From: Bursaphelenchus xylophilus
Lineage: Eukaryota; Nematoda; Chromadorea; Rhabditida; Aphelenchoididae
DNA length: 64,000 bases
Assembly: GCA_904066235.2 (NCBI GenBank)
Contig: CAJFCV020000006.1
Coordinates: 248,001 to 312,000, forward strand
Direction of reading: 5' to 3'
The notes under the pieces were generated by a model. It did no database searches and was not told the origin of the DNA. It saw only the letters and a program-made list of their open reading frames with translations. This document shows positions 25,301-38,300 of this stretch, piece after piece. The position numbers were made by a program, and so were the translations under genes. Position 1 is the stretch's first letter. Each line of letters begins with the position of its first letter.

Positions 25301-28300
25301 ATAATCGAATGAAATTTCAAAATGCGGAGTTTCAGCTTTTTTGGAGTCAAATTACGCCGGTAGTGAGCGAAAAACTTTGATATTGTACTAGAAAAGTGTT
25401 TAGAAAAAAAGTGAATTAGTGATGTCGGAGTGAAGGGACGTGGCATACACCGTTCGAACCATAATCGAATGAAATTTCAAAATGCGGAGTTTTAGCTTTT
25501 TTGGAATCAAATTACGCCGGTAGCGAGCGAAAAACTTTGATATTGTACTAGAAAAGTGTTTAGAAAAAAAGTGAATTAGTGATGTCGGAGTGAACGGACG
25601 TGGCATACACCGTTCGAACCATAATCGAATGAAATTTCAGAATGCGGAGTTTCAGCTTCTTTGGAGTCAAATTACGCCGGTAGTGAGCGAAAAACTTTGA
25701 TATTGTACTAGAAAAGCGTTTAGAAAAAAGTGAATTAGTGATGTCGAAGTGAAGGGACGTGGCATACACCGTTCGAACCATAATCGAATGAAATTTCAGA
25801 ATGCGGAGTTTCAGCTTTTTTGGAGTCAAATTACGCCGGTAGTGAGCGAAAAACTTTGATATTGTACTAGAAAAGTGTTTAGAAAAAAAGTGAATTAGTG
25901 ATGTCGGAGTGAAGGGACGTGGCATACACCGTTCGAACCATAATCGAATGAAATTTCAAAATGCGGAGTTTCAGCTTTTTTGGAGTCAAATTACGCCGGT
26001 AGTGAGCGAAAAACTTTGATATTGTACTAGAAAAGTGTTTAGAAAAAAGTGAATTAGTGATGTCGGAGTGAAGGGACGTGGCATACACCGTTCGAACCAT
26101 AATCGAATGAGATTTCAAAATGCGGAGTTTTAGCTTTTTTGGAATCAAATTACGCCGGTAGCGAGCGAAAAACTTTGATATTGTACTAGAAAAGTGTTTA
26201 GAAAAAAAGTGAATTAGTGATGTCGGAGTGAACGGACGTGGCATACACCGTTCGAACCATAATCGAATGAAATTTCAGAATGCGGAGTTTCAGCTTCTTT
26301 GGAGTCAAATTACGCCGGTAGTGAGCGAAAAACTTTGATATTGTACTAGAAAAGCGTTTAGAAAAAAGTGAATTAGTGATGTCGAAGTGAAGGGACGTGG
26401 CATACACCGTTCGAACCATAATCGAATGAAATTTCAGAATGCGGAGTTTCAGCTTTTTTGGAGTCAAATTACGCCGGTAGTGAGCGAAAAACTTTGATAT
26501 TGTACTAGAAAAGTGTTTAGAAAAAAAGTGAATTAGTGATGTCGGAGTGAAGGGACGTGGCATACACCGTTCGAACCATAATCGAATGAAATTTCAGAAT
26601 GCAGAGTTTCAGCTTCTTTGGAGTCAAATTACGCCGGTAGTGAGCGAAAAACTTTGATATTGTACTAGAAAAGTGTTTAGAAAAAAGTGAATTAGTGATG
26701 TCGAAGTGAAGGGACGTGGCATACACCGTTCGAACCATAATCGAACGAAATTTCAGCATGGCAAGTTTTAGCTTTTTTGGAATCAAATTACGCCGGTAGC
26801 GAGCGAAAAACTTTGATATTGTACTAGAAAAGTGTTTAGAAAAAAGTGAATTAGTGATGTCGGAGTGAACGGACGTGGCATACACCGTTCGAACCATAAT
26901 CGAATGAGATTTCAGAATGCGGAGTTTCAGCTTTTTTGGAGTCAAATTACGCCGGTAGTGAGCGAAAAACTTTGATATTGTACTAGAAAAGTGTTTAGAA
27001 AAAAAGTGAATTAGTGATGTCGGAGTGAAGGGACGTGGCATACACCGTTCGAACCATAATCGAATGAAATTTCAGAATGCGGAGTTTCAGCTTCTTTGGA
27101 GTCAAATTACGCCGGTAGTGAGCGAAAAACTTTGATATTGTACTAGAAAAGTGTTTAGAAAAAAAGTGAATTAGTGATGTCGAAGTGAAGGGACGTGGCA
27201 TACACCGTTCGAACCATAATCGAACGAAATTTCAGCATGGCAAGTTTTAGCTTTTTTGGAATCAAATTACGCCGGTAGCGAGCGAAAAACTTTGATATTG
27301 TACTAGAAAAGTGTTTAGAAAAAAAGTGAATTAGTGATGTCGGAGTGAACGGACGTGGCATACACCGTTCGAACCATAATCGAATGAAATTTCAGAATGC
27401 GGAGTTTCAGCTTCTTTGGAGTCAAATTACGCCGGTAGTGAGCGAAAAACTTTGATATTGTACTAGAAAAGCGTTTAGAAAAAAAGTGAATTAGTGATGT
27501 CGAAGTGAAGGGACGTGGCATACACCGTTCGAACCATAATCGAATGAAATTTCAGAATGCGGAGTTTCAGCTTTTTTGGAGTCAAATTACGCCGGTAGTG
27601 AGCGAAAAACTTTGATATTGTACTAGAAAAGTGTTTAGAAAAAAGTGAATTAGTGATGTCGGAGTGAAGGGACGTGGCATACACCGTTCGAACCATAATC
27701 GAATGAAATTTCAGAATGCGGAGTTTCAGCTTCTTTGGAGTCAAATTACGCCGGTAGTGAGCGAAAAACTTTGATATTGTACTAGAAAAGTGTTTAGAAA
27801 AAAAGTGAATTAGTGATGTCGAAGTGAAGGGACGTGGCATACACCGTTCGAACCATAATCGAACGAAATTTCAGCATGGCAAGTTTTAGCTTTTTTGGAA
27901 TCAAATTACGCCGGTAGCGAGCGAAAAACTTTGATATTGTACTAGAAAAGTGTTTAGAAAAAAAGTGAATTAGTGATGTCGGAGTGAAGGGACGTGGCAT
28001 ACACCATTCGAACCATAATCGAATGAAATTTCAGAATGCGGAGTTTCAGCTTCTTTGGAGTCAAATTACGCCGGTAGTGAGCGAAAAACTTTGATATTGT
28101 ACTAGAAAAGTGTTTAGAAAAAAAGTGAATTAGTGATGTCGAAGTGAAGGGACGTGGCATACACCGTTCGAACCGTAATCGAACGAAATTTCAGCATGGC
28201 AAGTTTTAGCTTTTTTGGAGTCAAATTACGCCGGTAGCGAGCGAAAAACTTTGATATTGTACTAGAAAAGTGTTTAGAAAAAAAGTGAATTAGTGATGTC

Positions 28301-31300
28301 GGAGTGAACGGACGTGGCATACACCGTTCGAACCATAATCGAATAAAATTTCGGAATGCGGAGTTTCAGCTTTTTTGGAATCAAATTACGCCGGTAGCGA
28401 GCGAAAAACTTTGATATTGTACTAGAAAAGTGTTTAGAAAAAAAGTGAATTAGCGATGTCGGAGTGAAGGGACGTGGCATACACCGTTCGAACCATAATC
28501 GAACGAAATTTCAGCATGGCAAGTTTTAGCTTTTTTGGAATCAAATTACGCCGGTAGCGAGCGAAAAACTTTGATATTGTACTAGAAAAGTGTTTAGAAA
28601 AAAAGTGAATTAGTGATGTCGGAGTGAAGGGACGTGGCATACACCGTTCGAACCATAATCGAATGAAATTTCAGAATGCGGAGTTTCAGCTTCTTTGGAG
28701 TCAAATTACGCCGGTAGCGAGCGAAAAACTTTGATATTGTACTAGAAAAGTGTTTCGAAAAAAAGTGAATTAGCGATGTCGGAGTGAAGGGACGTGGCAT
28801 ACACCGTTCGAACCATAATCGAATGAAATTTCAGAATGCGGAGTTTCAGCTTTTTTGGAGTCAAATTACGCCGGTAGCGAGCGAAAAACTTTGATATTGT
28901 ACTAGAAAAGTGTTTAGAAAAAAGTGAATTAGTGATGTCGGAGTGAACGGACGTGGCATACACCGTTCGAACCATAATCGAATAAAATTTCAGAATGCGG
29001 AGTTTCAGCTTTTTTGGAATCAAATTACGCCGGTAGCGAGCGAAAAACTTTGATATTGTACTAGAAAAGTGTTTAGAAAAAAAGTGAATTAGCGATGTCG
29101 GAGTGAAGGGACGTGGCATACACCGTTCGAACCATAATCGAACGAAATTTCAGCATGGCAAGTTTTAGCTTTTTTGGAATCAAATTACGCCGGTAGCGAG
29201 CGAAAAACTTTGATATTGTACTAGAAAAGTGTTTAGAAAAAAGTGAATTAGTGATGTCGGAGTGAAGGGACGTGGCATACACCGTTCGAACCATAATCGA
29301 ATGAAATTTCAGAATGCGGAGTTTCAGCTTCTTTGGAGTCAAATTACGCCGGTAGCGAGCGAAAAACTTTGATATTGTACTAGAAAAGTGTTTCGAAAAA
29401 AAGTGAATTAGCGATGTCGGAGTGAAGGGACGTGGCATACACCGTTCGAACCATAATCGAATGAAATTTCAGAATGCGGAGTTTCAGCTTTTTTGGAGTC
29501 GAATTACGCCGGTAGCGAGCGAAAAACTTTGATATTGTACTAGAAAAGTGTTTAGAAAAAAAGTGAATTAGTGATGTCGGAGTGAACGGACGTGGCATAC
29601 ACCGTTCGAACCATAATCGAATAAAATTTCAGAATGCGGAGTTTCAGCTTTTTTGGAATCAAATTACGCCGGTAGCGAGCGAAAAACTTTGATATTGTAC
29701 TAGAAAAGTGTTTAGAAAAAAAGTGAATTAGCGATGTCGGAGTGAAGGGACGTGGCATACACCGTTCGAACCATAATCGAACGAAATTTCAGCATGGCAA
29801 GTTTTAGCTTTTTTGGAGTCAAATTACGCCGGTAGCGAGCGAAAAACTTTGATATTGTACTAGAAAAGTGTTTAGAAAAAAAGTGAATTAGTGATGTCGG
29901 AGTGAACGGACGTGGCATACACCGTTCGAACCATAATCGAATAAAATTTCGGAATGCGGAGTTTCAGCTTTTTTGGAATCAAATTACGCCGGTAGCGAGC
30001 GAAAAACTTTGATATTGTACTAGAAAAGTGTTTAGAAAAAAAGTGAATTAGCGATGTCGGAGTGAAGGGACGTGGCATACACCGTTCGAACCATAATCGA
30101 ACGAAATTTCAGCATGGCAAGTTTTAGCTTTTTTGGAATCAAATTACGCCGGTAGCGAGCGAAAAACTTTGATATTGTACTAGAAAAGTGTTTAGAAAAA
30201 AAGTGAATTAGTGATGTCGGAGTGAAGGGACGTGGCATACACCGTTCGAACCATAATCGAATGAAATTTCAGAATGCGGAGTTTCAGCTTCTTTGGAGTC
30301 AAATTACGCCGGTAGCGAGCGAAAAACTTTGATATTGTACTAGAAAAGTGTTTCGAAAAAAAGTGAATTAGCGATGTCGGAGTGAAGGGACGTGGCATAC
30401 ACCGTTCGAACCATAATCGAATGAAATTTCAGAATGCGGAGTTTCAGCTTTTTTGGAGTCAAATTACGCCGGTAGCGAGCGAAAAACTTTGATATTGTAC
30501 TAGAAAAGTGTTTAGAAAAAAGTGAATTAGTGATGTCGGAGTGAACGGACGTGGCATACACCGTTCGAACCATAATCGAATAAAATTTCAGAATGCGGAG
30601 TTTCAGCTTTTTTGGAATCAAATTACGCCGGTAGCGAGCGAAAAACTTTGATATTGTACTAGAAAAGTGTTTAGAAAAAAGTGAATTAGCGATGTCGGAG
30701 TGAAGGGACGTGGCATACACCGTTCGAACCATAATCGAACGAAATTTCAGCATGGCAAGTTTTAGCTTTTTTGGAATCAAATTACGCCGGTAGCGAGCGA
30801 AAAACTTTGATATTGTACTAGAAAAGTGTTTAGAAAAAAAGTGAATTAGTGATGTCGGAGTGAAGGGACGTGGCATACACCGTTCGAACCATAATCGAAT
30901 GAAATTTCAGAATGCGGAGTTTCAGCTTCTTTGGAGTCAAATTACGCCGGTAGCGAGCGAAAAACTTTGATATTGTACTAGAAAAGTGTTTCGAAAAAAA
31001 GTGAATTAGCGATGTCGGAGTGAAGGGACGTGGCATACACCGTTCGAACCATAATCGAATGAAATTTCAGAATGCGGAGTTTCAGCTTTTTTGGAGTCAA
31101 ATTACGCCGGTAGCGAGCGAAAAACTTTGATATTGTACTAGAAAAGTGTTTAGAAAAAAGTGAATTAGTGATGTCGGAGTGAACGGACGTGGCATACACC
31201 GTTCGAACCATAATCGAATAAAATTTCAGAATGCGGAGTTTCAGCTTTTTTGGAATCAAATTACGCCGGTAGCGAGCGAAAAACTTTGATATTGTACTAG

Positions 31301-34300
31301 AAAAGTGTTTAGAAAAAAAGTGAATTAGCGATGTCGGAGTGAAGGGACGTGGCATACACCGTTCGAACCATAATCGAACGAAATTTCAGCATGGCAAGTT
31401 TTAGCTTTTTTGGAGTCAAATTACGCCGGTAGCGAGCGAAAAACTTTGATATTGTACTAGAAAAGTGTTTAGAAAAAAGTGAATTAGTGATGTCGGAGTG
31501 AACGGACGTGGCATACACCGTTCGAACCATAATCGAATAAAATTTCGGAATGCGGAGTTTCAGCTTTTTTGGAATCAAATTACGCCGGTAGCGAGCGAAA
31601 AACTTTGATATTGTACTAGAAAAGTGTTTAGAAAAAAGTGAATTAGCGATGTCGGAGTGAAGGGACGTGGCATACACCGTTCGAACCATAATCGAACGAA
31701 ATTTCAGCATGGCAAGTTTTAGCTTTTTTGGAATCAAATTACGCCGGTAGCGAGCGAAAAACTTTGATATTGTACTAGAAAAGTGTTTAGAAAAAAAGTG
31801 AATTAGTGATGTCGGAGTGAAGGGACGTGGCATACACCGTTCGAACCATAATCGAATGAAATTTCAGAATGCGGAGTTTCAGCTTCTTTGGAGTCAAATT
31901 ACGCCGGTAGCGAGCGAAAAACTTTGATATTGTACTAGAAAAGTGTTTCGAAAAAAAGTGAATTAGCGATGTCGGAGTGAAGGGACGTGGCATACACCGT
32001 TCGAACCATAATCGAATGAAATTTCAGAATGCGGAGTTTCAGCTTTTTTGGAGTCAAATTACGCCGGTAGCGAGCGAAAAACTTTGATATTGTACTAGAA
32101 AAGTGTTTAGAAAAAAAGTGAATTAGTGATGTCGGAGTGAACGGACGTGGCATACACCGTTCGAACCATAATCGAATAAAATTTCAGAATGCGGAGTTTC
32201 AGCTTTTTTGGAATCAAATTACGCCGGTAGCGAGCGAAAAACTTTGATATTGTACTAGAAAAGTGTTTAGAAAAAAAGTGAATTAGCGATGTCGGAGTGA
32301 AGGGACGTGGCATACACCGTTCGAACCATAATCGAACGAAATTTCAGCATGGCGAAGTTTTAGCTTTTTTGGAATCAAATTACGCCGGTAGCGAGCGAAA
32401 AACTTTGATATTGTACTAGAAAAGTGTTTAGAAAAAAGTGAATTAGTGATGTCGGAGTGAAGGGACGTGGCATACACCGTTCGAACCATAATCGAATGAA
32501 ATTTCAGAATGCGGAGTTTCAGCTTCTTTGGAGTCAAATTACGCCGGTAGCGAGCGAAAAACTTTGATATTGTACTAGAAAAGTGTTTCGAAAAAAAGTG
32601 AATTAGCGATGTCGGAGTGAAGGGACGTGGCATACACCGTTCGAACCATAATCGAATGAAATTTCAGAATGCGGAGTTTCAGCTTTTTTGGAGTCAAATT
32701 ACGCCGGTAGCGAGCGAAAAACTTTGATATTGTACTAGAAAAGTGTTTAGAAAAAAAGTGAATTAGTGATGTCGGAGTGAACGGACGTGGCATACACCGT
32801 TCGAACCATAATCGAATAAAATTTCAGAATGCGGAGTTTCAGCTTTTTTGGAATCAAATTACGCCGGTAGCGAGCGAAAAACTTTGATATTGTACTAGAA
32901 AAGTGTTTAGAAAAAAAGTGAATTAGCGATGTCGGAGTGAAGGGACGTGGCATACACCGTTCGAACCATAATCGAATGAAATTTCAGAATGGCGGAGTTT
33001 CAGCTTTTTTGGAGTCAAATTACGCCGGTAGCGAGCGAAAAACTTTGATATTGTACTAGAAAAGTGTTTAGAAAAAAAGTGAATTAGCGATGTCGGAGTG
33101 AAGGGACGTGGCATACACCGTTCGAACCATAATCGAATGAAATTTCAGAATGCGGAGTTTCAGCTTCTTTGGAGTCAAATTACGCCGGTAGCGAGCGAAA
33201 AACTTTGATATTGTACTAGAAAAGTGTTTAGAAAAAAGTGAATTAGTGATGTCGGAGTGAAGGGACGTGGCATACACCGTTCGAACCATAATCGAATGAA
33301 ATTTCAGAATGCGGAGTTTCAGCTTCTTTGGAGTCAAATTACGCCGGTAGCGAGCGAAAAACTTTGATATTGTACTAGAAAAGTGTTTAGAAAAAAAGTG
33401 AATTAGTGATGTCGGAGTGAAGGGACGTGGCATACACCGTTCGAACCATAATCGAATGAAATTTCAGAATGCGGAGTTTCAGCTTTTTTGGAGTCAAATT
33501 ACGCCGGTAGCGAGCGAAAAACTTTGATATTGTACTAGAAAAGTGTTTAGAAAAAAAGTGAATTAGTGATGTCGGAGTGAAGGGACGTGGCATACACCGT
33601 TCGAACCATAATCGAATGAAATTTCAGAATGCGGAGTTTCAGCTTTTTTGGAGTCAAATTACGCCGGTAGCGAGCGAAAAACTTTGATATTGTACTAGAA
33701 AAGTGTTTAGAAAAAAGTGAATTAGTGATGTCGGAGTGAAGGGACGTGGCATACACCGTTCGAACCATAATCGAATGAAATTTCAGAATGCGGAGTTTCA
33801 GCTTCTTTGGAGTCAAATTACGCCGGTAGCGAGCGAAAAACTTTGATATTGTACTAGAAAAGTGTTTAGAAAAAAGTGAATTAGTGATGTCGGAGTGAAG
33901 GGACGTGGCATACACCGTTCGAACCATAATCGAATGAAATTTCAGAATGCGGAGTTTCAGCTTTTTTGGAGTCAAATTACGCCGGTAGCGAGCGAAAAAC
34001 TTTGATATTGTACTAGAAAAGTGTTTAGAAAAAAAGTGAATTAGTGATGTCGGAGTGAAGGGACGTGGCATACACCGTTCGAACCATAATCGAATGAAAT
34101 TTCAGAATGCGGAGTTTCAGCTTTTTTGGAGTCAAATTACGCCGGTAGCGAGCGAAAAACTTTGATATTGTACTAGAAAAGTGTTTAGAAAAAAAGTGAA
34201 TTAGTGATGTCGGAGTGAAGGGACGTGGCATACACCGTTCGAACCATAATCGAATGAAATTTCAGAATGCGGAGTTTCAGCTTTTTTGGAGTCAAATTAC

Positions 34301-34344
34301 GCCGGTAGCGAGCGAAAAACTTTGATATTGTACTAGAAAAGTGT
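22387..34344. repeat. Satellite B zone 1: variant-rich, 4-monomer higher-order repeat
   Basis: Three main monomer types occur in this zone. Type a has AACGAAATTTCAGCATGGCAAG and GGAATC. Type b has AATGAAATTTCAGAATGCGG and CTTCTTTGGAGTC. Type c has AATAAAATTTC and GGAATC, and is preceded by GTGAACGG. They cycle in 4-monomer groups of about 638-640 bp. One marker, GTTTCGAAAA, lies near 23161, 23800, 28752, 29390, 30350, 30988, 31945 and 32585; the intervals are 4, 31, 4, 6, 4, 6 and 4 monomers. From about 33068 only type b units remain, leading into the homogeneous core. Confidence 0.85.
24282..28100. repeat. Satellite B sub-block with GTAGTGAGCG variant
   Basis: In this stretch many units carry GTAGTGAGCG instead of GTAGCGAGCG, a CpG to TpG change. 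A paired variant AAAAGCGTTTAG also appears, near 24436, 24595, 25077, 25715, 26352 and 27470. The pattern repeats every 4 monomers, with starts near 24282, 24921, 25560 and 26198 (spacing 638-639 bp). It forms its own higher-order family inserted between the two copies of the 22.4 and 28 kb block. Confidence 0.8.
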
Positions 34345-35162
34345 TTAGAAAAAAAGTGAATTAGCGATGTCGGAGTGAAGGGACGTGGCATACACCGTTC
34401 GAACCATAATCGAATGAAATTTCAGAATGCGGAGTTTCAGCTTTTTTGGAGTCAAATTACGCCGGTAGCGAGCGAAAAACTTTGATATTGTACTAGAAAA
34501 GTGTTTAGAAAAAAAGTGAATTAGCGATGTCGGAGTGAAGGGACGTGGCATACACCGTTCGAACCATAATCGAATGAAATTTCAGAATGCGGAGTTTCAG
34601 CTTCTTTGGAGTCAAATTACGCCGGTAGCGAGCGAAAAACTTTGATATTGTACTAGAAAAGTGTTTAGAAAAAAGTGAATTAGCGATGTCGGAGTGAAGG
34701 GACGTGGCATACACCGTTCGAACCATAATCGAATGAAATTTCAGAATGCGGAGTTTCAGCTTCTTTGGAGTCAAATTACGCCGGTAGCGAGCGAAAAACT
34801 TTGATATTGTACTAGAAAAGTGTTTAGAAAAAAGTGAATTAGCGATGTCGGAGTGAAGGGACGTGGCATACACCGTTCGAACCATAATCGAATGAAATTT
34901 CAGAATGCGGAGTTTCAGCTTCTTTGGAGTCAAATTACGCCGGTAGCGAGCGAAAAACTTTGATATTGTACTAGAAAAGTGTTTAGAAAAAAGTGAATTA
35001 GCGATGTCGGAGTGAAGGGACGTGGCATACACCGTTCGAACCATAATCGAATGAAATTTCAGAATGCGGAGTTTCAGCTTCTTTGGAGTCAAATTACGCC
35101 GGTAGCGAGCGAAAAACTTTGATATTGTACTAGAAAAGTGTTTAGAAAAAAAGTGAATTAGC

Positions 35163-35322
35163 GATGTCGGAGTGAAGGGACGTGGCATACACCGTTCGAA
35201 CCATAATCGAATGAAATTTCAGAATGCGGAGTTTCAGCTTCTTTGGAGTCAAATTACGCCGGTAGCGAGCGAAAAACTTTGATATTGTACTAGAAAAGTG
35301 TTTAGAAAAAAAGTGAATTAGC
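35163..35322. repeat. Representative satellite B monomer
   Basis: A 160 bp unit from the homogeneous core, counted from GATGTCGG to the next GATGTCGG. It holds a dyad with arms TTCGA and TCGAA around the 7-base loop ACCATAA, an MspI-type CCGG, and an A7 tract. The 159 bp form differs only by an A6 tract. Confidence 0.92.
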
Positions 35323-38300
35323 GATGTCGGAGTGAAGGGACGTGGCATACACCGTTCGAACCATAATCGAATGAAATTTCAGAATGCGGAGTTTCAGCTT
35401 TTTTGGAGTCAAATTACGCCGGTAGCGAGCGAAAAACTTTGATATTGTACTAGAAAAGTGTTTAGAAAAAAAGTGAATTAGCGATGTCGGAGTGAAGGGA
35501 CGTGGCATACACCGTTCGAACCATAATCGAATGAAATTTCAGAATGCGGAGTTTCAGCTTCTTTGGAGTCAAATTACGCCGGTAGCGAGCGAAAAACTTT
35601 GATATTGTACTAGAAAAGTGTTTAGAAAAAAAGTGAATTAGCGATGTCGGAGTGAAGGGACGTGGCATACACCGTTCGAACCATAATCGAATGAAATTTC
35701 AGAATGCGGAGTTTCAGCTTCTTTGGAGTCAAATTACGCCGGTAGCGAGCGAAAAACTTTGATATTGTACTAGAAAAGTGTTTAGAAAAAAAGTGAATTA
35801 GCGATGTCGGAGTGAAGGGACGTGGCATACACCGTTCGAACCATAATCGAATGAAATTTCAGAATGCGGAGTTTCAGCTTCTTTGGAGTCAAATTACGCC
35901 GGTAGCGAGCGAAAAACTTTGATATTGTACTAGAAAAGTGTTTAGAAAAAAAGTGAATTAGCGATGTCGGAGTGAAGGGACGTGGCATACACCGTTCGAA
36001 CCATAATCGAATGAAATTTCAGAATGCGGAGTTTCAGCTTCTTTGGAGTCAAATTACGCCGGTAGCGAGCGAAAAACTTTGATATTGTACTAGAAAAGTG
36101 TTTAGAAAAAAAGTGAATTAGCGATGTCGGAGTGAAGGGACGTGGCATACACCGTTCGAACCATAATCGAATGAAATTTCAGAATGCGGAGTTTCAGCTT
36201 CTTTGGAGTCAAATTACGCCGGTAGCGAGCGAAAAACTTTGATATTGTACTAGAAAAGTGTTTAGAAAAAAAGTGAATTAGCGATGTCGGAGTGAAGGGA
36301 CGTGGCATACACCGTTCGAACCATAATCGAATGAAATTTCAGAATGCGGAGTTTCAGCTTCTTTGGAGTCAAATTACGCCGGTAGCGAGCGAAAAACTTT
36401 GATATTGTACTAGAAAAGTGTTTAGAAAAAAAGTGAATTAGCGATGTCGGAGTGAAGGGACGTGGCATACACCGTTCGAACCATAATCGAATGAAATTTC
36501 AGAATGCGGAGTTTCAGCTTCTTTGGAGTCAAATTACGCCGGTAGCGAGCGAAAAACTTTGATATTGTACTAGAAAAGTGTTTAGAAAAAAAGTGAATTA
36601 GCGATGTCGGAGTGAAGGGACGTGGCATACACCGTTCGAACCATAATCGAATGAAATTTCAGAATGCGGAGTTTCAGCTTCTTTGGAGTCAAATTACGCC
36701 GGTAGCGAGCGAAAAACTTTGATATTGTACTAGAAAAGTGTTTAGAAAAAAAGTGAATTAGCGATGTCGGAGTGAAGGGACGTGGCATACACCGTTCGAA
36801 CCATAATCGAATGAAATTTCAGAATGCGGAGTTTCAGCTTCTTTGGAGTCAAATTACGCCGGTAGCGAGCGAAAAACTTTGATATTGTACTAGAAAAGTG
36901 TTTAGAAAAAAAGTGAATTAGCGATGTCGGAGTGAAGGGACGTGGCATACACCGTTCGAACCATAATCGAATGAAATTTCAGAATGCGGAGTTTCAGCTT
37001 CTTTGGAGTCAAATTACGCCGGTAGCGAGCGAAAAACTTTGATATTGTACTAGAAAAGTGTTTAGAAAAAAAGTGAATTAGCGATGTCGGAGTGAAGGGA
37101 CGTGGCATACACCGTTCGAACCATAATCGAATGAAATTTCAGAATGCGGAGTTTCAGCTTCTTTGGAGTCAAATTACGCCGGTAGCGAGCGAAAAACTTT
37201 GATATTGTACTAGAAAAGTGTTTAGAAAAAAAGTGAATTAGCGATGTCGGAGTGAAGGGACGTGGCATACACCGTTCGAACCATAATCGAATGAAATTTC
37301 AGAATGCGGAGTTTCAGCTTTTTTGGAGTCAAATTACGCCGGTAGCGAGCGAAAAACTTTGATATTGTACTAGAAAAGTGTTTAGAAAAAAAGTGAATTA
37401 GCGATGTCGGAGTGAAGGGACGTGGCATACACCGTTCGAACCATAATCGAATGAAATTTCAGAATGCGGAGTTTCAGCTTCTTTGGAGTCAAATTACGCC
37501 GGTAGCGAGCGAAAAACTTTGATATTGTACTAGAAAAGTGTTTAGAAAAAAGTGAATTAGCGATGTCGGAGTGAAGGGACGTGGCATACACCGTTCGAAC
37601 CATAATCGAATGAAATTTCAGAATGCGGAGTTTCAGCTTCTTTGGAGTCAAATTACGCCGGTAGCGAGCGAAAAACTTTGATATTGTACTAGAAAAGTGT
37701 TTAGAAAAAAAGTGAATTAGCGATGTCGGAGTGAAGGGACGTGGCATACACCGTTCGAACCATAATCGAATGAAATTTCAGAATGCGGAGTTTCAGCTTT
37801 TTTGGAGTCAAATTACGCCGGTAGCGAGCGAAAAACTTTGATATTGTACTAGAAAAGTGTTTAGAAAAAAAGTGAATTAGCGATGTCGGAGTGAAGGGAC
37901 GTGGCATACACCGTTCGAACCATAATCGAATGAAATTTCAGAATGCGGAGTTTCAGCTTCTTTGGAGTCAAATTACGCCGGTAGCGAGCGAAAAACTTTG
38001 ATATTGTACTAGAAAAGTGTTTAGAAAAAAGTGAATTAGCGATGTCGGAGTGAAGGGACGTGGCATACACCGTTCGAACCATAATCGAATGAAATTTCAG
38101 AATGCGGAGTTTCAGCTTCTTTGGAGTCAAATTACGCCGGTAGCGAGCGAAAAACTTTGATATTGTACTAGAAAAGTGTTTAGAAAAAAAGTGAATTAGC
38201 GATGTCGGAGTGAAGGGACGTGGCATACACCGTTCGAACCATAATCGAATGAAATTTCAGAATGCGGAGTTTCAGCTTCTTTGGAGTCAAATTACGCCGG

